NCBI GenBank assembly: GCA_002423105.1 | Contig: DIUT01000042.1 | Coordinates: forward strand, 34,992-98,991 | Length of the DNA: 64,000 bases | Reading direction: 5' to 3' | Origin: Geobacter sp. UBA6151 | Lineage (GTDB): Bacteria > Desulfobacterota > Desulfuromonadia > Geobacterales > Pseudopelobacteraceae | Shown here: one piece after another, positions 60,461-64,000 of the stretch | Numbering within the stretch: the first letter of the stretch is position 1 | Layout: the number at the start of each line of letters is the position of its first letter | Position numbers and translations under genes: made by a program | The notes under the pieces: model-generated | Databases searched by the model: none | Told to the model about the DNA's origin: nothing | Seen by the model: the letters and a program-made list of their open reading frames with translations, nothing else

Positions 60461-61423
60461 ATGAAACGACTTGCCATTCTGACCAGCGGCGGTGATTGCT
60501 CCGGCATGAATGCCGTCATTCGCGCCGCAGCCCGCACCGCCATCGCCAATGACGTGGAGATGATCGGCTACCGCAAGGGCTATGCCGGTCTCATGAAAAA
60601 TGATTTTATCAAACTTGACTCCCGGGCGGTTTCCGGTGTGCTGCAACGGGGCGGCACTTTTTTGCAGTCGGCCCGTTCTCCTGAGTTCCGTACAGAAGAA
60701 GGGCGGAAAAAGGCTCTGGAGAATCTGATGAAGGAAAAAGTGGACGGGTTGATCGTGATTGGCGGCGACGGCTCACTGACCGGCGCCCTGGCTTTGGACA
60801 AGATGGGCTTTCCGGTGATCGGCATTCCCGGCAGTATCGACAATGACATCGCCTACACCGACATGTCCCTGGGAGTGGACACCGCCCTGAACAACATCCT
60901 CTATGCCGTTGACTGCATCAAGGATACCGCCTCTTCCCATGATCGGGCCTTTATCGTCGAAGTCATGGGGCGCAATTCCGGCTATCTGGCCTCCACCGCC
61001 GCCATCGCCACCGGAGCCGAATTCGCCATCATCCCGGAGGTTGAGTTGGATCTGACCGAGATGTGCCACCAGTTGCGCCGCCGCTATGAAGAAGGACGTA
61101 CCAATGCGTTGATCATCATGGCTGAGGGAGCCGGTCAAGCCCAGTCCATTGCAGACGGCATCAAAAACGCGGTCGGCTTCGAAACCCGCGTCACCGTGCT
61201 GGGCCACTACCAGCGGGGCGGAGCGCCCACCGTCTTCGACCGCCTGCTGGGCAGTCGCTTCGGTAAAAAAGCGGTTGAACTGCTGCTCACCGGCACCAAG
61301 GGGGTGATGGTGGGGCTGGCGGCAAACTCTCTGAATACCACCCTGTTGGAAATGGTGGTTAATGGCGGACAGAAAAAACTGAACAACGACCTGCTGCAAA
61401 TGGCCGATATTCTGGGAATCTGA
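60461..61423 (+). CDS. pfkA: 6-phosphofructokinase
   Basis: A 320-residue glycolytic enzyme. ILTSGGDCSGMNAVIRAA and IGGDGSLTGALALDKMG form the ATP and active sites; GGDGS favours ATP rather than pyrophosphate as phosphate donor. PGSIDNDIAYTDMSLGVDTA binds fructose-6-phosphate. AAGGAGAA precedes the ATG. It ends one base before corA; with glgP upstream it may serve glycogen breakdown. Confidence 0.96.
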   Translation: MKRLAILTSGGDCSGMNAVIRAAARTAIANDVEMIGYRKGYAGLMKNDFIKLDSRAVSGVLQRGGTFLQSARSPEFRTEEGRKKALENLMKEKVDGLIVIGGDGSLTGALALDKMGFPVIGIPGSIDNDIAYTDMSLGVDTALNNILYAVDCIKDTASSHDRAFIVEVMGRNSGYLASTAAIATGAEFAIIPEVELDLTEMCHQLRRRYEEGRTNALIIMAEGAGQAQSIADGIKNAVGFETRVTVLGHYQRGGAPTVFDRLLGSRFGKKAVELLLTGTKGVMVGLAANSLNTTLLEMVVNGGQKKLNNDLLQMADILGI

Positions 61424-61424
61424 C

Positions 61425-62498
61425 ATGAAACGATCCCGCCGCCTTTTCAGAACACGCGCCGTCAAAGAAGGGCTCCCCCCGGGAACCTTGGTACACCTGG
61501 GCGAAGCCTCCTCCGAAGAGGTGGCGATCACCTGTTTTACCTATACTGAACAGAGCATACAGGAGCAGCGGACCAACGCCATCGACTCCTTTTTGCCGCC
61601 GAACGCCAACAAGGGCACCATCTGGATCGACGTGGAAGGGGTGCATCAGGTGGAGACCATCCGCCATCTGGGCGAGTCCTGCAACCTGCACCCCCTGGTG
61701 CTCGAAGATATTGTCAGCACGCTTCAGCGCCCCAAAATCGAGGATTATGACGACTACCTCTTCCTGGTCGTCAGAATGTTGATCCCCGCCCAGGATGGCG
61801 ATTTTTCCACCGAACAGGTCAGTCTGATTCTCGGTAAAAATTGGCTTTTGACCTTTCAGGAAGGAACAAAGGGGGACGTTTTCGAACCGGTGCGGGAGCG
61901 GATCAGGTCCGGTAAGGGCAAAATCAGAAGCCAGGGAGCCGACTATCTGGCCTACGCCTTGCTTGACGCCCTGGTTGACCGCTACTTCACCGTACTGGAA
62001 CAGTTTGGCGAACGGCTGATCGGGCTTGAGGAACAGGTATCGCTCCATCCCCATCCACGGGTGCTGGTGCAGTTGAACGAGATGAAGAAGGAAGCCATCT
62101 TTCTGCGCAAGACCATCTGGCCGCTGCGGGACGTTTTGTCGTTTCTGCAGCGGGATGATACCGACCTGATTGCCGAATCTACCCGTATCTATCTGCGGGA
62201 TGTCCACGACCACGCGATTCAGGCCATGGACACCGTGGAAACCTACCGCGACCTGCTGTCCGGCATGCAGGATCTCTACCTTTCCAGCATCAGTAACCGC
62301 ACCAATGAAATCATGAAATTCCTGACCGTGATCGGCACCATTTTCATCCCCCTCACCTTTATCGTCGGGCTGTACGGCATGAATTTCAAATACATGCCGG
62401 AGCTGGAATGGCACTGGGGATATTTCAGCGTGTTGGCTCTAATGGCGCTGATCACCCTGGGGATGATCGTCTATTTCCGGCATCGAAAATGGCTCTGA
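61425..62498 (+). CDS. corA: CorA-family magnesium/cobalt channel
   Basis: A 357-residue protein with a large soluble N-terminal domain (about 1-290) and two C-terminal membrane helices. The selectivity signature is GLYGMNFKYMPEL, where GMN lines the channel entrance. It forms a pentameric Mg2+ channel in the inner membrane. Start ATG lies one base after the pfkA stop codon and three bases separate its end from tilS, so the three genes are probably one transcript. Confidence 0.96.
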   Translation: MKRSRRLFRTRAVKEGLPPGTLVHLGEASSEEVAITCFTYTEQSIQEQRTNAIDSFLPPNANKGTIWIDVEGVHQVETIRHLGESCNLHPLVLEDIVSTLQRPKIEDYDDYLFLVVRMLIPAQDGDFSTEQVSLILGKNWLLTFQEGTKGDVFEPVRERIRSGKGKIRSQGADYLAYALLDALVDRYFTVLEQFGERLIGLEEQVSLHPHPRVLVQLNEMKKEAIFLRKTIWPLRDVLSFLQRDDTDLIAESTRIYLRDVHDHAIQAMDTVETYRDLLSGMQDLYLSSISNRTNEIMKFLTVIGTIFIPLTFIVGLYGMNFKYMPELEWHWGYFSVLALMALITLGMIVYFRHRKWL

Positions 62499-62501
62499 TC
62501 C

Positions 62502-63929
62502 GTGACCTGCCATGACCACCACATAACGGAGCTCAGGCGTCGCGTACGGGAGACAATCCAGCGGCACAACCTCTGCCAACCTCACGACACACTGATCGTG
62601 GCCGTGTCCGGCGGCGCCGATTCAGTGGCGTTGCTGGATATTCTCGCAACATTGTCCGATTTTCCTCTATCCCTCGTTGTAGCCCACCTGAACCACTGCC
62701 TGCGCGGCGCGGAAAGCGACGCGGACGAGCAGTTTGTCCGGAACCTGGCAGAGCAGTATCAGTTCCCCTGTGCAATGGTCAGGGCTGATGTCCGACACCA
62801 GGCGGAGAGCACGCAACAATCCCTTGAAGAAGCAGGACGCGAAGCCCGTTACCGTTTCTTTGAGGAACTGCGCCGGCGGTACAAGGCTGCGGCGGTCTGT
62901 GTTGCCCACCACGCCGAAGATCAGGCTGAAACATTTCTGATCCGTCTTTTACGCGGCTCCGGAACCAGCGGGCTGGGTTGCATGCCCTACAAGAATAACC
63001 GGCATATCATCCGTCCGCTGCTGGATATCAGCCGTAGCGAGTTGCGCCGGTATCTTGCCGCACAAAAACAAAGCTGGCGGGAAGACGCCAGCAATCTTGA
63101 TCATTCCTTCCTGCGCAACCGGATTCGCCACCAGCTGCTGCCGCTGCTGGAGGAGTATGCTCCAGCCGTGGCTCACCGTCTTGCAGCCACCGCCCACCTG
63201 CTCCGGCAAGACGACGAACTGTTGACGCAGCACCTGGAAGAACTGTTCCCCAAACTGGTTAAACGGCAGCAGGATGGCTTTTTTTTTGCTGCAGATACCT
63301 GTTGCAGGCAGACCGAGGGCATGCGCCTGCGGCTCTACCGTCATGCCGTTGAAACCCTCGCCGGAAGCCTGCGCAGCTTCGGTCTGGATCATTTCCGGCA
63401 GATTGACCGTCTGTTATTTGAAGGCAGAACCGGTGCGCTCCTGCCGCTCCCCAAAGCCCTGGTTGCCATCAAAACTGCAGACGGACTGCTGATTTCCCTT
63501 CACAGCAGCCTGAGCCCGCAATTGCCGCCGGTGCTACAGCTTCCCGGTCCCGGTACCTATGATCTCGGCAACGGTATGGTGCTCCTGGCCGAAGGGTTGT
63601 CCGACCCTCCTGAACCCCACAATCATGCAGCTGATTCGGCCCTGGTTGACCTTGATGCCGCCCCGTTTCCCTGGCTGGTACGTCCCTGGCGTTCCACAGA
63701 CCGGCTTATCCTTCACGGAGGTTCCGGCAGCCGCGCAGCCGGACGAATCCTGATTGATCTGAAAATCCCCCGGCATCTGCGCCCCGGTGTGCCATTGCTG
63801 CTGAAAGAGGAACACCCTCTCTGGCTGGTCGGCGTAAAACGCTCCGGACATGCCTGTGTTTCATCCCGGAGCACCAGGGTCATCAAGCTCACCATCAGCG
63901 GCGCCACAGATGCTGCTCACCCTCCCTGA
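62502..63929 (+). CDS. tilS: tRNA(Ile)-lysidine synthetase
   Basis: A 475-residue enzyme that turns C34 of tRNA(Ile2) into lysidine so that it reads AUA codons. The PP-loop motif is VAVSGGADSVALLD; HLNHCLRGAESDADEQFV, HHAEDQAETFLIRLLRGSG and DASNLDHSFLRNRIRH are conserved substrate-binding regions. A C-terminal domain follows (TRVIKLTISGA). The start is a GTG three bases after corA; the nearby ATG is out of frame. No gene is seen in the last 70 bases of the window. Confidence 0.95.
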   Translation: MTCHDHHITELRRRVRETIQRHNLCQPHDTLIVAVSGGADSVALLDILATLSDFPLSLVVAHLNHCLRGAESDADEQFVRNLAEQYQFPCAMVRADVRHQAESTQQSLEEAGREARYRFFEELRRRYKAAAVCVAHHAEDQAETFLIRLLRGSGTSGLGCMPYKNNRHIIRPLLDISRSELRRYLAAQKQSWREDASNLDHSFLRNRIRHQLLPLLEEYAPAVAHRLAATAHLLRQDDELLTQHLEELFPKLVKRQQDGFFFAADTCCRQTEGMRLRLYRHAVETLAGSLRSFGLDHFRQIDRLLFEGRTGALLPLPKALVAIKTADGLLISLHSSLSPQLPPVLQLPGPGTYDLGNGMVLLAEGLSDPPEPHNHAADSALVDLDAAPFPWLVRPWRSTDRLILHGGSGSRAAGRILIDLKIPRHLRPGVPLLLKEEHPLWLVGVKRSGHACVSSRSTRVIKLTISGATDAAHPP

Positions 63930-64000
63930 CACCTGCCGGTCAGCCCTGTTTTCCAACGGCACGCCAAAAAAGAATCAATCTTAAAAACCTTGTGGCAAGT

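Noticed and set aside
61359..62414. 351-residue minus-strand frame opposite corA
   Set aside because: Shadow frame, no signal or motif; corA is certain.

Overview
The window reads as a chromosomal segment of a Gram-negative, probably anaerobic deltaproteobacterium of the Geobacter/Trichlorobacter/Pelobacter propionicus type (Desulfuromonadota). The reasons are lipoproteins with lipoboxes, outer-membrane OmpA-type and DUF1207-type proteins, a CxxCH cytochrome, many two-component and sigma-54 regulators, and the gene order pheA-tyrA-aroA-cmk-ispH-rpsA. The genus is an inference from gene content; no 16S or other marker search could be done. No rRNA, tRNA, CRISPR array, insertion sequence or prophage was recognised. 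Coding density is high, and nearly all long ORFs opposite the listed genes are high-GC shadows.

Layout. 1-7.3 kb (minus strand): a signalling block with a B12-binding radical SAM enzyme, a methyltransferase, a CheB-CheR-PAS fusion, a PAS protein cut by the left edge, and a separate sigma-54 enhancer-binding protein. 7.3-13.9 kb: cell-surface genes, namely a seven-Ig-repeat lipoprotein with a DUF3494 (ice-binding-like) C-terminus behind a good -24/-12 sigma-54 promoter, an OmpA-family porin, a DUF1207 protein, a 49-residue membrane peptide and a lipoprotein. 14-22.7 kb (minus): envelope and redox housekeeping (lgt, VOC protein, ccdA, TlpA-like thioredoxin, polyprenyl synthase, orphan hypA, two small lipoproteins, tatD, cardiolipin synthase, mtgA, a cytidylate-kinase-like protein). 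22.9-27.0 kb (plus): a histidine kinase with an ethylene-receptor-like membrane domain plus two response regulators, then a Dabb protein and a nucleoside phosphorylase.

27.1-52.3 kb (minus): core metabolism. This holds rpsA-ispH-cmk-aroA-tyrA-pheA; a ferredoxin/Cys-rich peptide/HIT/TlyA group; a diguanylate cyclase; pyrE-purF-purQ-recQ-purL-mscS-purB; a WalJ-type metallo-hydrolase; and ilvN-ilvB-lipoprotein-ilvD. 52.4-64 kb (plus): glgP-rarA, a three-gene group coding for a small Trp-repeat protein, an ankyrin-caspase lipoprotein and a TPR-CHAT lipoprotein, then pfkA-corA-tilS.

The most unusual features are: (i) the two adjacent, apparently catalytically intact, caspase-clan lipoproteins with a small Trp-repeat gene in front; (ii) the histidine kinase whose membrane domain keeps all seven ethylene-binding residues of plant ETR1 at the same spacing; (iii) a family of short palindromic elements sharing the arm TGTAGGGGCG, three of them just behind stop codons and one inside the purL reading frame; (iv) the sigma-54 promoter facing the Ig/DUF3494 lipoprotein, next to a divergent sigma-54 activator.
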